Source: Streptomyces sp. NA02950 (GTDB lineage: Bacteria; Actinomycetota; Actinomycetes; Streptomycetales; Streptomycetaceae). Taken from it: DNA of 64,000 nucleotides. The notes below the pieces were generated by a model that worked only from the letters and a program-made list of their open reading frames with translations, was not told where the DNA came from and ran no database searches. The DNA lies in the NCBI RefSeq assembly GCF_013364155.1, contig NZ_CP054916.1:7160001-7224000 (forward strand), read 5' to 3'. This document shows positions 1-8,937 of this stretch, piece after piece. How positions within the stretch are numbered: position 1 is the stretch's first letter; every line of letters begins with the position of its first letter. The position numbers and the translations under genes were made by a program.

Positions 1-988
<988 letters not shown>

Positions 989-1097
989 TCAGTTGCTCGC
1001 GTCCACTGTGTGGTTCCCGGGTTGCGAACAGTCGCACCGGTGAACCAGTTCCACCTTATTAATTGAAGAGTGTGCTTGTTCGCTAGAACCCGATAGG
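989..1097 (+). other. 23S-5S rRNA internal transcribed spacer
   Basis: A short spacer between the two rRNA genes. No tRNA cloverleaf is visible. It should contain processing-stem sequence, but I could not define a specific processing site by eye. Confidence 0.7.
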
Positions 1098-1216
1098 GTT
1101 TCGGTGGTCATTGCGTTAGGGAAACGCCCGGTTACATTCCGAACCCGGAAGCTAAGCCTTTCAGCGCCGATGGTACTGCAGGGGGGACCCTGTGGGAGAG
1201 TAGGACGCCGCCGAAC
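1098..1216 (+). rRNA. 5S rRNA
   Basis: This is a roughly 119-base sequence beginning gtttcggtggtcattgcg and ending near gacgccgccgaac. It carries the conserved loop sequence cccggttacattccgaaccc and the gggagagtaggacg element typical of actinobacterial 5S rRNA. The two ends pair with each other (tttcggtgg with ccgccgaa), as the 5S terminal helix requires. It lies about 110 bases after the 23S gene and directly before a strong terminator. End positions are good to a few bases. Confidence 0.95.
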
Positions 1217-1226
1217 AATCTTTGGA

Positions 1227-1277
1227 GGACCCTTGGTCCCAGCGTTCAACGCTGGGACCAAGGGTCCTTTTGTTTTT
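1227..1277 (+). terminator. Rho-independent terminator of the rrn operon
   Basis: A perfect 18-bp stem (1227-1244 with 1250-1267) has a 5-base loop ttcaa and is followed by a T-rich tract (ttttgttttt). It starts about 10 bases after the 5S gene, so it should end rrn transcription and insulate the following protein gene. Confidence 0.93.
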
Positions 1278-1345
1278 GCTGTTTCCGCGCCGGCGCGACC
1301 GGTGCGGGAGAATGACTGAAGTACCTCAAGACAGGAGTCACGCCG

Positions 1346-3175
1346 ATGTCCACCAACTCTCCCGACGACCGGTCGGAGCGCGAGCCGCGCCGCCGGGACG
1401 GCGGCGACCGGCGGGACTTCCGCGACTCCGACCCCCGCCGTGACCGCGACCGTGGTGGTTTCCGTCGTGATGACCGCCGTGATGACCGTGGCGGTTTCCG
1501 TCGTGATGACCGGCGCGACGATCGTCGTGATGACCGTCCGCGCGCCCCGCGTCGTGATGACGATCGTGGTGGCCGACCCGGTGGCGGTGGCTTCGGGCGC
1601 CGTGATGACCGTGGCGGTCGGCCCGGCGGCTATGAGCGTCGTGATGACCGTCCGCGCGGTCCGCGCCGTGATGACCGCGACGGTGGGTTCCGCCAGGGCG
1701 GGTTCCGGCGTGACCGCGATGACCGTCCCGGCTTCCGCCGTGATGACGATCGTGGTGGCTTCCGCCGTGATGATCGCCGTGATGACCGTGGTGGTTCCCG
1801 GCGTGACGATCGCCGCGATGACCGTCCCCGTGGCCCGCGTCGTGATGATGACCGTGGTGGCTTCCGTCGTGGTGACCGCCGTGATGACGATCGTGGTGGT
1901 TTCCGTCGTGATGATCGCCGGGACGACCGTGGCGGGTTCCGTCGTGACGATCGCCGGGACGAGCGTCGCGGTGATCGCCGTGATGACCGTGGGGGTTACC
2001 GGCGCGATGACCGTCGGGACGATCGCGGTGGCTTCCGTCGTGATGACCGTCGTGATGACCGATCGTCGTTGCGGCGCGACGACCGCCGCGATGAGCGGCC
2101 CTCGTTCCGGCGTGATGACCGCCGGGACGAGCGTCGTGATGACCGCCGTGACGACCGTGGCGGGTTCCGGCGCGATGGCCGGGACGGCCGTGACGATCGC
2201 GGGCCGCGTCGTCCGTACGGGTACGGTCAGGGCCGCGGGCGCGAGGACCGGCCCGGCGGTGGCTTCAAGGGGCGTCGTGACGACCGTTCCGGCGGCTACG
2301 GGCGCCGTGACGACCGGGCCCGGGAGCGCGGCGACCGCGAGCCGATCAAGCGGTTGCCGATCCCGGAGGACGTGACCGGCGACGAGATCGACAAGGCCGT
2401 GCGGCAGGAGCTGATGAGCCTGCCGAAGACGCTCGCGGAGGACGTGGCGAAGAACCTCGTCATGGTCGCCAAGCTGCTCGACACCGAGCCCGAGCAGGCG
2501 TACCAGTACGCCCGTATCGCGCTGCGGCTCGCCTCCCGGGTGGCCGCCGTGCGCGAGGCCGCCGGGTTCGCGTCGTACGCCGTGGGGAAGTACTCCGAGG
2601 CCCTCGCCGAGTTCCGGGCGGCCCGGCGGATGACCGGCAATGCTGAGCTGTGGCCGGTGATGGCCGACTGCGAGCGTGGCATGGGCCGTCCCGAGCGGGC
2701 GCTCGCCATGGCCGGTGAGCCCGAGGTGCAGAAGCTGGACCGGGCCGGTCAGGTCGAGATGCGGCTGGTGGCCGCCGGTGCCCGCCGTGACATGGGCCAG
2801 GCCGACGCCGCCGTGGTGACCTTGCAGAGCCAGGAGCTGGCCTCGCACTCCGTCCAGCCGTGGACCGCGCGGCTGCGCTATGCGTACGCCGACGCGCTGC
2901 TGGCCGTGGGACGCGAGGACGAGGCCCGCGAGTGGTTCGCCAAGGCGCTCGAGGCCGATCAGGGTGGGACCACGGACGCGTCGGACCGGCTCGCGGAGCT
3001 GGACGGTGTGGAGTTCGTGGACGCTCTCGACCCCGACGAGGCGGTCCAGGACGAGGCCAACGACGAGGTCGAGGCCCAGGCCCCCGACATTGCCGAGGTG
3101 CCCGAGCCGGAGGAGGCCGTCGAGGTGGTCGAGGAGCGGGCCGCCGAGGAGCAGCAGGACGGCGACGACCGCTGA
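1346..3175 (+). CDS. Arg/Asp/Gly-repeat (RDD/RGG-like) protein with C-terminal TPR-like domain
   Basis: A 609-residue protein of unknown function. Residues 8-330 are almost wholly repeats built from RRDDR, GGFRRDD and PRGPRRDDD units, which resemble disordered RGG/RDD RNA-binding tails. Residues about 332-550 form a helical domain with TPR-like periodicity (YQYARIALRLASR, YSEALAEFRAARR, DEAREWFAKALEAD). The last 55 residues are strongly acidic (Glu/Asp/Val). The ATG has a caggag site 8 bases upstream. The gene lies directly after an rrn terminator. Charge patterning (a basic/acidic repeat arm and an acidic tail) suggests RNA or ribosome association, but that is inference. The repeat DNA leaves other frames open too, but start, length and domain structure support this frame. 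Confidence 0.88.
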   Translation: MSTNSPDDRSEREPRRRDGGDRRDFRDSDPRRDRDRGGFRRDDRRDDRGGFRRDDRRDDRRDDRPRAPRRDDDRGGRPGGGGFGRRDDRGGRPGGYERRDDRPRGPRRDDRDGGFRQGGFRRDRDDRPGFRRDDDRGGFRRDDRRDDRGGSRRDDRRDDRPRGPRRDDDRGGFRRGDRRDDDRGGFRRDDRRDDRGGFRRDDRRDERRGDRRDDRGGYRRDDRRDDRGGFRRDDRRDDRSSLRRDDRRDERPSFRRDDRRDERRDDRRDDRGGFRRDGRDGRDDRGPRRPYGYGQGRGREDRPGGGFKGRRDDRSGGYGRRDDRARERGDREPIKRLPIPEDVTGDEIDKAVRQELMSLPKTLAEDVAKNLVMVAKLLDTEPEQAYQYARIALRLASRVAAVREAAGFASYAVGKYSEALAEFRAARRMTGNAELWPVMADCERGMGRPERALAMAGEPEVQKLDRAGQVEMRLVAAGARRDMGQADAAVVTLQSQELASHSVQPWTARLRYAYADALLAVGREDEAREWFAKALEADQGGTTDASDRLAELDGVEFVDALDPDEAVQDEANDEVEAQAPDIAEVPEPEEAVEVVEERAAEEQQDGDDR

Positions 3176-3181
3176 CAGCAT

Positions 3182-3219
3182 GACGAGGGCGGAACCCGGC
3201 CACGGGTTCCGCCCTCGTC
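3182..3219. terminator. Bidirectional hairpin terminator between convergent genes
   Basis: A 17-bp perfect inverted repeat (3182-3198 with 3203-3219, loop gcca) lies between the stop of the RDD-repeat gene and the stop of the DUF1015 gene. It has no T tract, as is common in streptomycetes. Confidence 0.85.
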
Positions 3220-3224
3220 GCTCT

Positions 3225-3258
3225 CCGGTTCCGGTTCCGGTTCCGGTTCCGGTTCCGG
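3225..3258. repeat. Hexamer tandem repeat (ccggtt)n
   Basis: About 5.7 head-to-tail copies of ccggtt sit between the terminator hairpin and the DUF1015 stop codon. It is a simple-sequence tract, likely length-variable between strains. Confidence 0.9.
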
Positions 3259-3259
3259 G

Positions 3260-4546
3260 TCAGCCCAGCGTCAGACTGCGCAGCACCAGCCCCGTGGCGG
3301 GCTTCGGTCCGAAGGACGTCGACTTGTGCGGCATGGCGACGCCCTGGCGGGCCAGGTCGTGGACGACGTCCTCGTCCACCGGATGCATCAGCACCGCCGT
3401 GCCGCCCAGCCGCTCCGCCTGCTCGACCGCGGCTTCCGCGTCGTGGATGTAGCCGATGTGCTCGGGCGCGTCCGGGACGTTCCAGAGGTGGTCCAGCAGG
3501 ACCGAGTGGAGGATCGTCGCGTCCAGGGTGCGCCATGCCTCCGGGCGCCCCCCGGGGACCGTACGGGCCAGCAGCTCGGCGTCGGGGCGGTCCAGGAGGT
3601 GGAAGCGTCCGTCCCCGGTGAGCAGGAAGGCGTTTCCGCCGGGCTGTGCGGCCGTGGCCTCGGCCAGCGCGTCGAGGGCGCGCGGCAGTGGGCCGTCGAT
3701 CTCCTGGATCCGGAAGGCGTGGCCCGCCGCGGCCAGGGCCTTGGCGGGCGGCAGCCGCCGCAGCAGCCGGTGGATGGCCCGGACCCGGAGCGGGTAGCGG
3801 GTGGTGTCCACGAGCAGGACGAGTCCGTAGTCCCACGGGCCGGGCTCCGGCCGCTCCTCGCGCAACCGCAGATAGGTGGCCCAGCGGTGGTGGCCGTCGG
3901 CGATGAGCGCCTGGTGGCGGCGGAGGTCGGTGGCGATCTCGACGAGGTCGCCCGGATCGGTCAGCCGCCACAGATGGTGGTCGATGCCGTCCTCGGTGGT
4001 CGTGGACAGCAACGGTTCGCGGTGCACGGTGCGTTCGATGACATGGGCGGCACCGCTCGCCCCGCCGTTGCCGCGGTAGGCGAGCAGCAGGGGCTCCAGA
4101 TTGGCCGCGGTGGCGCGCATCAGATCGGCGCGGTCCTCGACGATATGCGGCATGACCTCCTCGTGCGGGAGGACGACGCCCTCCTCGCGGGGGCTCAGCC
4201 GGAGGGCACCGATCAGACCGCGCTGGAGGGTCGGGCCGTCGCGCTGTTCATAGATGTAGAGCGCCGGTTCCGGGTCGGCGGCGAGGATGCCGTCGGCCTG
4301 CCAGCGGCGCAGCGTCTCGGCGGCCTGCCGGTGGCGGTCGGCGGGGGTGCCGGCCTGCGGCAGGATCAACCGGACGATGTTGTAGGGGTCCGCGGTCTCG
4401 AGTTCGCGCAGACCGTCGGGCCGAACTACCACGTCATAGGGCGGGGAGGTGACAGCGGCGATGCTGCTGACCCGTTCCGCCGCGTAGCGCAGCCCACGGA
4501 ACGGGGTGAGCTGGAGACCTTGCCCGCCAGGCCCTGGAATGCTCAT
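3260..4546 (-). CDS. DUF1015 family protein
   Basis: A 428-residue protein of the DUF1015 family, which has no established reaction. It shows the family hallmarks SPPYDVV near the N-terminus, the conserved ADGHHRWATYLRLREE block in the middle, and VLMHPVDEDVV near the C-terminus. No signal peptide or membrane segment is evident, so it is probably cytoplasmic. The start at 4546 gives MSIPGPGGQGLQL followed at once by the conserved TPFRGLRYA segment. It is divergent from the HAD phosphatase gene across 79 bases, with a perfect 12-bp palindrome between them, and convergent with the RDD-repeat gene. Confidence 0.9.
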   Translation of the reverse strand: MSIPGPGGQGLQLTPFRGLRYAAERVSSIAAVTSPPYDVVVRPDGLRELETADPYNIVRLILPQAGTPADRHRQAAETLRRWQADGILAADPEPALYIYEQRDGPTLQRGLIGALRLSPREEGVVLPHEEVMPHIVEDRADLMRATAANLEPLLLAYRGNGGASGAAHVIERTVHREPLLSTTTEDGIDHHLWRLTDPGDLVEIATDLRRHQALIADGHHRWATYLRLREERPEPGPWDYGLVLLVDTTRYPLRVRAIHRLLRRLPPAKALAAAGHAFRIQEIDGPLPRALDALAEATAAQPGGNAFLLTGDGRFHLLDRPDAELLARTVPGGRPEAWRTLDATILHSVLLDHLWNVPDAPEHIGYIHDAEAAVEQAERLGGTAVLMHPVDEDVVHDLARQGVAMPHKSTSFGPKPATGLVLRSLTLG

Positions 4547-4560
4547 TTGAGAATGCTATG

Positions 4561-4572
4561 CCCCGTACGGGG
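4561..4572. promoter_or_regulatory. Perfect palindrome in divergent promoter region (possible operator)
   Basis: The 12-bp sequence ccccgtacgggg is a perfect palindrome in the 79-base gap between two divergent genes. Its core cccgtacggg recurs in the palindrome at 13940-13953. The position suits a shared operator, but no regulator is identified. Confidence 0.35.
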
Positions 4573-4625
4573 ATGGGCGATGATCGGGGGAGAAGCGCAC
4601 AGATCTGCGAGGAGTGTGTCCATCC

Positions 4626-5690
4626 ATGAACCAGACCGCCGTCCGGACCCGGCCCGAGGGCAGTCAGCGGCCGCTGAACGAGGTGTACGACACCGCCCTG
4701 CTGGACCTCGACGGGGTGGTGTACGCCGGTGGTGAGGCGATCGACCACGCCGTGGAGGCGCTGGGCACCGTGCGGGACGACGGGATGCGGCTGGCGTATG
4801 TGACCAACAACGCACTGCGTACACCGCAGGCGGTGGCCGAGCACCTGACCCGCCTCGGGGTGCCCGCCGAGCCCGCTGATGTGATCACCTCGGCGCAGGC
4901 GGTGGCCCGCCTGATCGCCGAGCAGATGCCGTCGGGCGCACGGGTGCTGGTGATCGGCGGGGAGGGGCTGCGGGTGGCGCTGCGCGAGCGCGGTCTGACG
5001 CCGGTGGAGTCGGCGGACGACGATCCGGCGGCGGTGGTGCAGGGGTACGGCGGTCCGGACCTGCCCTGGTCCCGGCTCATGGAGGCGGGGTACGCGGTGG
5101 GGCGCGGGGTGCCGTGGTTCGCGTCCAACACGGATCTGACGATTCCGAGCGGACGGGGTATCGCCCCGGGCAATGGCGCGGCGGTGGAAGTCGTACGGAT
5201 CGTCACCGGCAGGTCTCCGCAGGTGGCGGGGAAGCCGTTGCCGCCGATGCACCGGGAGACGGTCCTGCGGACCGGTGCCCGGCGGCCGTTGGTGGTGGGG
5301 GACCGGCTGGACACCGATATCGAGGGGGCGTACGCGGGCGAGGTGGACTCGCTGCTCGTGCTGACCGGGGTGACGGACGCGGCGCAGTTGCTGGCGGCCG
5401 GGCCGGAGCACCGGCCGACGTATGTGGACCGCGACTTGAGGGGGCTGCTCGCCGCCCAGCCGGAGGTGGAGCCCGCCGGGGGCACCGACGGCGCCGGGGG
5501 TGGCGCCGCGGACGGTTTCCGGTGCGGAGGCTGGAGGGCCCGGGTGCACGACGGCGCGCTGCTGCTGGAGGGCGACGGGGGCGAGCCGCTGGACGGGCTG
5601 CGGGCGCTGTGCGCGGCGGCCTGGACCGCGGCGGGTGACGGTGTGAGCTCCGCGGACCCGGGGAAGGCTCTGGCACGCCTGGGGTGGTGA
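4626..5690 (+). CDS. HAD-superfamily (class IIA) sugar/nucleotide phosphatase-like hydrolase
   Basis: A 354-residue HAD hydrolase of the NagD/p-nitrophenyl phosphatase type. Motif I is DLDGVVY (residues 27-33), with the first Asp as nucleophile and the second as acid/base. Motif II is VTNN (about 59-62). The motif III Lys lies in VAGKPLPP, and motif IV is VVGDRLDTDIEGA. A cap domain lies between motifs II and III. About 75 extra residues follow the HAD fold, ending DPGKALARLGW. I chose the ATG at 4626 because GAGGAG at 4609-4614 precedes it; a GTG at 4614 overlaps that site. The physiological substrate cannot be read from sequence. Confidence 0.9.
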   Translation: MNQTAVRTRPEGSQRPLNEVYDTALLDLDGVVYAGGEAIDHAVEALGTVRDDGMRLAYVTNNALRTPQAVAEHLTRLGVPAEPADVITSAQAVARLIAEQMPSGARVLVIGGEGLRVALRERGLTPVESADDDPAAVVQGYGGPDLPWSRLMEAGYAVGRGVPWFASNTDLTIPSGRGIAPGNGAAVEVVRIVTGRSPQVAGKPLPPMHRETVLRTGARRPLVVGDRLDTDIEGAYAGEVDSLLVLTGVTDAAQLLAAGPEHRPTYVDRDLRGLLAAQPEVEPAGGTDGAGGGAADGFRCGGWRARVHDGALLLEGDGGEPLDGLRALCAAAWTAAGDGVSSADPGKALARLGW

Positions 5691-5768
5691 GCCCATCCGC
5701 TGTGGCGGTCAGCCGACTCGAGGGGACCTCGCGGTTTCCGGCGCCCGCCCGGGTACGGACATTGAGGC

Positions 5769-5787
5769 TTAGGGTACCCTAACCTAA
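5769..5787. promoter_or_regulatory. Iron box (DtxR/DmdR-type operator)
   Basis: The 19-base ttagggtaccctaacctaa matches the actinobacterial iron-box consensus TTAGGTTAGGCTAACCTAA at 16 of 19 positions and is near-palindromic. It sits 35 bases before the start of the first siderophore permease gene, as expected for repression by an iron-loaded DmdR/IdeR-type regulator. Confidence 0.85.
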
Positions 5788-5822
5788 GTCTTGACCGGCC
5801 GTGCTGTGAGGTGGAGTTCCGC

Positions 5823-6875
5823 GTGACCCTGGTCAGTCCGGTGAAAACCGGGACCGAGACAGCGACCGCGCCACCCGGACCGCGCCGCACCGCGCGTCGA
5901 GCGGCCGGGCTGGCCGCCTCGGTCGCCGTGCTGCTGGTGGTCGTCGCTGCCAGCGTCGCCATCGGCGCCAAGCCGATCCCCCTGGACGAGGTCTGGCACG
6001 GGCTGTTCCACTACAGCGGTGCGAACAGCGATGTCGTGATCCGGGACGTACGGGTGCCGCGCACCGTTCTCGGGCTGCTCGTCGGCATCGGTCTCGGGCT
6101 CTCCGGCGCGGTCATCCAGGCGCTCACCCGCAATCCTTTGGCCGACCCCGGAGTGCTGGGCCTGAGCACGGGCGCGGCCGCCGCGGTCGTCTCCGCGATC
6201 AGCTTTCTCGGTATCACCTCGCTGACCGGCTATGTGTGGTTCGCCTTCCTCGGCACCGCCGCGGCCTCCGTGCTGGTGTACGCGCTCGGCGGCAGCCGCG
6301 GGGCCACCCCGGTGCGGCTCGCGCTCGCGGGCACGGCCGTGTACGCCGCGCTCTACGGATACGTCAACGCCGTTCAGCTGCTGGACGGGGTGGCGCTCGA
6401 CAAGATGCGCTTCTGGATGGTCGGTTCGCTCGCCTCCGCGAACATGACGATCGTCCAGCAGGTCTCGCCGTTCCTGCTGGCCGGGTCGGTGCTCGCGCTG
6501 GCCCTCGCCCGCCCGCTGAACGCCATGGCGCTCGGCGACGACACCGCCCGCGCGCTCGGCACCCATCTGGGCCGTACCCGGGCGCTGTCGATGCTGGCCG
6601 TCACCCTGCTGTGCGGGGCCGCGACCGCCGCCTGCGGGCCGATCGCGTTCGTCGGGCTGATGGTGCCGCATCTGGTGCGCGCGCTCACCGGCCCCGATCT
6701 GCGCTGGATCCTGCCGTACGCCGCGGTGCTCTCACCGGTGCTGGTGCTGGGCGCCGATGTGATCGGCCGGGTGGTCGCCCGGCCCGCCGAACTCCAGGTC
6801 GGGGTCGTCACCACCTTCATCGGCGGTCCCGTCTTCATCCACCTCGTACGCCGCCGAAGGATGGCCCAACTGTGA
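5823..6875 (+). CDS. FecCD-family iron-siderophore ABC permease (subunit 1)
   Basis: A 350-residue integral membrane permease of the BtuC/FecCD family, half of the channel for ferric-siderophore import. It shows the family blocks VRVPRTVLGLLVGIGLGLSG, QALTRNPLADPGVLG and CGPIAFVGLMVPHLVR, with about nine hydrophobic helices. The GTG at 5823 is chosen because GGAG at 5813-5816 is 6 bases upstream; a GTG at 5811 would overlap that site. It overlaps the second permease by 4 bases (gtga). An iron box upstream predicts expression under iron starvation. No substrate-binding protein gene lies in this cluster. Confidence 0.93.
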   Translation: MTLVSPVKTGTETATAPPGPRRTARRAAGLAASVAVLLVVVAASVAIGAKPIPLDEVWHGLFHYSGANSDVVIRDVRVPRTVLGLLVGIGLGLSGAVIQALTRNPLADPGVLGLSTGAAAAVVSAISFLGITSLTGYVWFAFLGTAAASVLVYALGGSRGATPVRLALAGTAVYAALYGYVNAVQLLDGVALDKMRFWMVGSLASANMTIVQQVSPFLLAGSVLALALARPLNAMALGDDTARALGTHLGRTRALSMLAVTLLCGAATAACGPIAFVGLMVPHLVRALTGPDLRWILPYAAVLSPVLVLGADVIGRVVARPAELQVGVVTTFIGGPVFIHLVRRRRMAQL

Positions 6876-7933
6876 ACGCGAGCAAGCGCATGACGCCCAG
6901 GACGCGCGGCGTGACGCTGCGCACCCGCGGGTTCTCGCTGCGCCTGGACCCGCGCGGGGCGATCGTCGGTCTGCTGCTGATCGCCGTGGCGCTGGCGATG
7001 AGCGTCGTCCTCATCGGCACCGGCGACTTCCCCATCGCTCCCGCCGATGTCATCCGCACCCTGACCGGCGACGGCAACGCGGCCCAGGACTTCGTCATCA
7101 ACGAGCTGCGGATGCCGCGGGTGCTGGTGGGCCTGCTGGTCGGTGCGGCCCTCGGGCTGGCCGGTGCCCTCTTCCAGAGCATCTCCCGCAATCCGCTGGG
7201 CAGTCCGGATGTGATCGGCTTCGGACAGGGCTCGGCCGCCGGGGCGCTCGCGGTCATCGTGCTCTTCCAGGGCGGCCCCGGGGCGGTCGCGGCCGGGGCC
7301 GTCGTCGGCGGTCTGGTGACCGGGGTCGGGGTCTACGCACTGGCGTGGCGGCGCGGCGTACACGGCTACCGGCTGGTGCTCGTCGGCATCGGCGCCTCCT
7401 CGATGCTCAGCGCGGTCAACGGCTATCTGCTGACCAAGGCCGATCTCCCGGACGCCACCCGTGCGGTGGTGTGGCTGACCGGTTCGCTCAACGGGCGCGA
7501 CTGGAGCCAGGTCTGGCCGCTGGCCCTGGTCTGCGCGGTGCTGCTGCCCGTGGTGCTGGGGCACGCCCGGGGCCTGCGGATGCTGGAGATGGGCGACGAC
7601 AGCGCCTACGCGCTCGGGGTGCGGGTGGAGCGGACCCGGCTGGTGCTGATGCTCGCGGCCGTCGTGCTCACCGCCTCCGCCACGGCCGCCGCCGGGCCGG
7701 TCGCCTTCGTGGCGCTCACCGCCCCGCAGCTGGCCCGTCGGCTCACCCGCTCCGCCGGGCCGAATCTGCTGCCCTCGGCCTGGATGGGCGCAGGGCTGCT
7801 GATCACCGCCGACTGGTCCGCGCAGCGGCTGTTCGGGGCCGATCAGCTGCCGGTGGGTGTGCTCACCGGGATGCTGGGCGGCGGCTATCTGCTCTGGCTG
7901 CTGGTGACCGAGCGCAAGGCGGGGCGGATATGA
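6872..7933 (+). CDS. FecCD-family iron-siderophore ABC permease (subunit 2)
   Basis: A 353-residue second permease of the FecCD family that would pair with the upstream one. Conserved blocks are NELRMPRVLVGLLVGAALGL, QSISRNPLGSPDVIG and AGPVAFVALTAPQLARRL, and the protein has about nine to ten membrane helices. The GTG start at 6872 overlaps the preceding stop (gtga) and is served by gaagga about 10 bases upstream; an in-frame ATG at 6890 is an alternative. Its stop overlaps the ATPase start (atga), so the three genes look translationally coupled in one iron-regulated operon. Confidence 0.93.
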   Translation: MNASKRMTPRTRGVTLRTRGFSLRLDPRGAIVGLLLIAVALAMSVVLIGTGDFPIAPADVIRTLTGDGNAAQDFVINELRMPRVLVGLLVGAALGLAGALFQSISRNPLGSPDVIGFGQGSAAGALAVIVLFQGGPGAVAAGAVVGGLVTGVGVYALAWRRGVHGYRLVLVGIGASSMLSAVNGYLLTKADLPDATRAVVWLTGSLNGRDWSQVWPLALVCAVLLPVVLGHARGLRMLEMGDDSAYALGVRVERTRLVLMLAAVVLTASATAAAGPVAFVALTAPQLARRLTRSAGPNLLPSAWMGAGLLITADWSAQRLFGADQLPVGVLTGMLGGGYLLWLLVTERKAGRI

Positions 7934-8937
7934 GGACACACAACGGCGCGGACGGAGACCCGGAACACACCATGGACCAGGACACCCGGCAGAACAAGGA
8001 CGCCCGGCGGAGCAAGGAGCCCCAGCGGCTGGTGGCCGAGGGGCTCACCCTCGCCTACGACCGCCGTACGGTCGCCGAGGACCTCTCCGTCACCATCCCG
8101 GACCACTCCTTCACGGTGATCGTCGGACCCAACGCCTGCGGCAAGTCCACCCTGCTGCGCGCCCTGTCCCGGATGCTCAAGCCCGCCGCCGGAGCGGTAC
8201 TGCTGGACGGCACGGCGATCGGCTCGCTGCCCGCCAAGAAGGTCGCCCGCACCCTCGGACTGCTGCCCCAGTCCTCCATCGCCCCGGACGGGATCACCGT
8301 CGCCGACCTGGTCGCCCGCGGCCGCTATCCGCACCAGGGGCTGCTGCGCCAGTGGTCGGAGACGGATGAGCGGATCGTCCAGGAGTCGATGGAGGCCACC
8401 GGTGTGGGCGAGTTGGGCGACCGCTATGTCGACGAGCTCTCCGGCGGCCAGCGCCAGCGGGTGTGGATCGCCATGGCCATCGCCCAGCAGACCCCGCTGC
8501 TGCTGCTCGACGAGCCCACCACCTATCTGGACATCCAGCACCAGATCGATGTGCTGGACCTGTGCGCCCAGCTCCACGAGGAGCAGGGCCGTACCCTCGT
8601 GGCGGTCCTCCACGACCTCAACCACGCCGCCCGCTACGCCACCCATCTGATCGCGATGCGTGACGGAGTGGTGGTGGCCGAGGGCGCACCGGGTGAGGTG
8701 GTCACCGCGGAGCTGGTGGAGCGGGTCTTCGGACTGCGCTGCCAGGTGATCGACGATCCGGAGACCGGCACCCCGCTGGTCATACCGGCCGCCCGCCGGG
8801 CCCGTACCCGCGGTGCGCCGGGTGTCCCGGACGCGGCCGGTCCCCCGGCCCGGGTGGACGACGAGCCCCGTCAGCTGTCGGCGGCTACAGCAGTTTCCGC
8901 AGCCGGACCAGATCCAGCAGGCCCGCCTCCAGCTTGA
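7930..8937 (+). CDS. Iron-siderophore ABC transporter ATP-binding protein
   Basis: A 335-residue FecE/FepC-type ATPase that energises siderophore uptake with the two preceding permeases. It shows Walker A GPNACGKST, signature LSGGQRQRV, Walker B LLLLDEPTT and the switch His in VLHDLNHA. It is longer than the usual 260-280 residues: about 35 charged residues precede the fold and about 60 Pro/Ala-rich residues follow it. The ATG at 7930 overlaps the permease stop; an ATG at 7972 is possible. The last 53 bases overlap the 3' end of the convergent SCP2-like gene, so the C-terminal tail may be dispensable. Confidence 0.92.
   Translation: MRTHNGADGDPEHTMDQDTRQNKDARRSKEPQRLVAEGLTLAYDRRTVAEDLSVTIPDHSFTVIVGPNACGKSTLLRALSRMLKPAAGAVLLDGTAIGSLPAKKVARTLGLLPQSSIAPDGITVADLVARGRYPHQGLLRQWSETDERIVQESMEATGVGELGDRYVDELSGGQRQRVWIAMAIAQQTPLLLLDEPTTYLDIQHQIDVLDLCAQLHEEQGRTLVAVLHDLNHAARYATHLIAMRDGVVVAEGAPGEVVTAELVERVFGLRCQVIDDPETGTPLVIPAARRARTRGAPGVPDAAGPPARVDDEPRQLSAATAVSAAGPDPAGPPPA

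Noticed and set aside
989..1097. tRNA gene in the rRNA spacer
   Set aside because: No cloverleaf or CCA-end pattern can be folded; streptomycete rrn operons usually lack tRNAs here.
989..3181. A 730-residue antisense open frame rich in Thr, Val and Ile repeats
   Set aside because: It lies opposite the RDD-repeat gene; its openness comes from the repeat DNA, it lacks a ribosome binding site, and it runs back into the rRNA region.
3225..3258. Short regular repeats considered as a CRISPR fragment
   Set aside because: The unit is a 6-base hexamer without spacers; it is a simple tandem repeat, and no cas gene is present.
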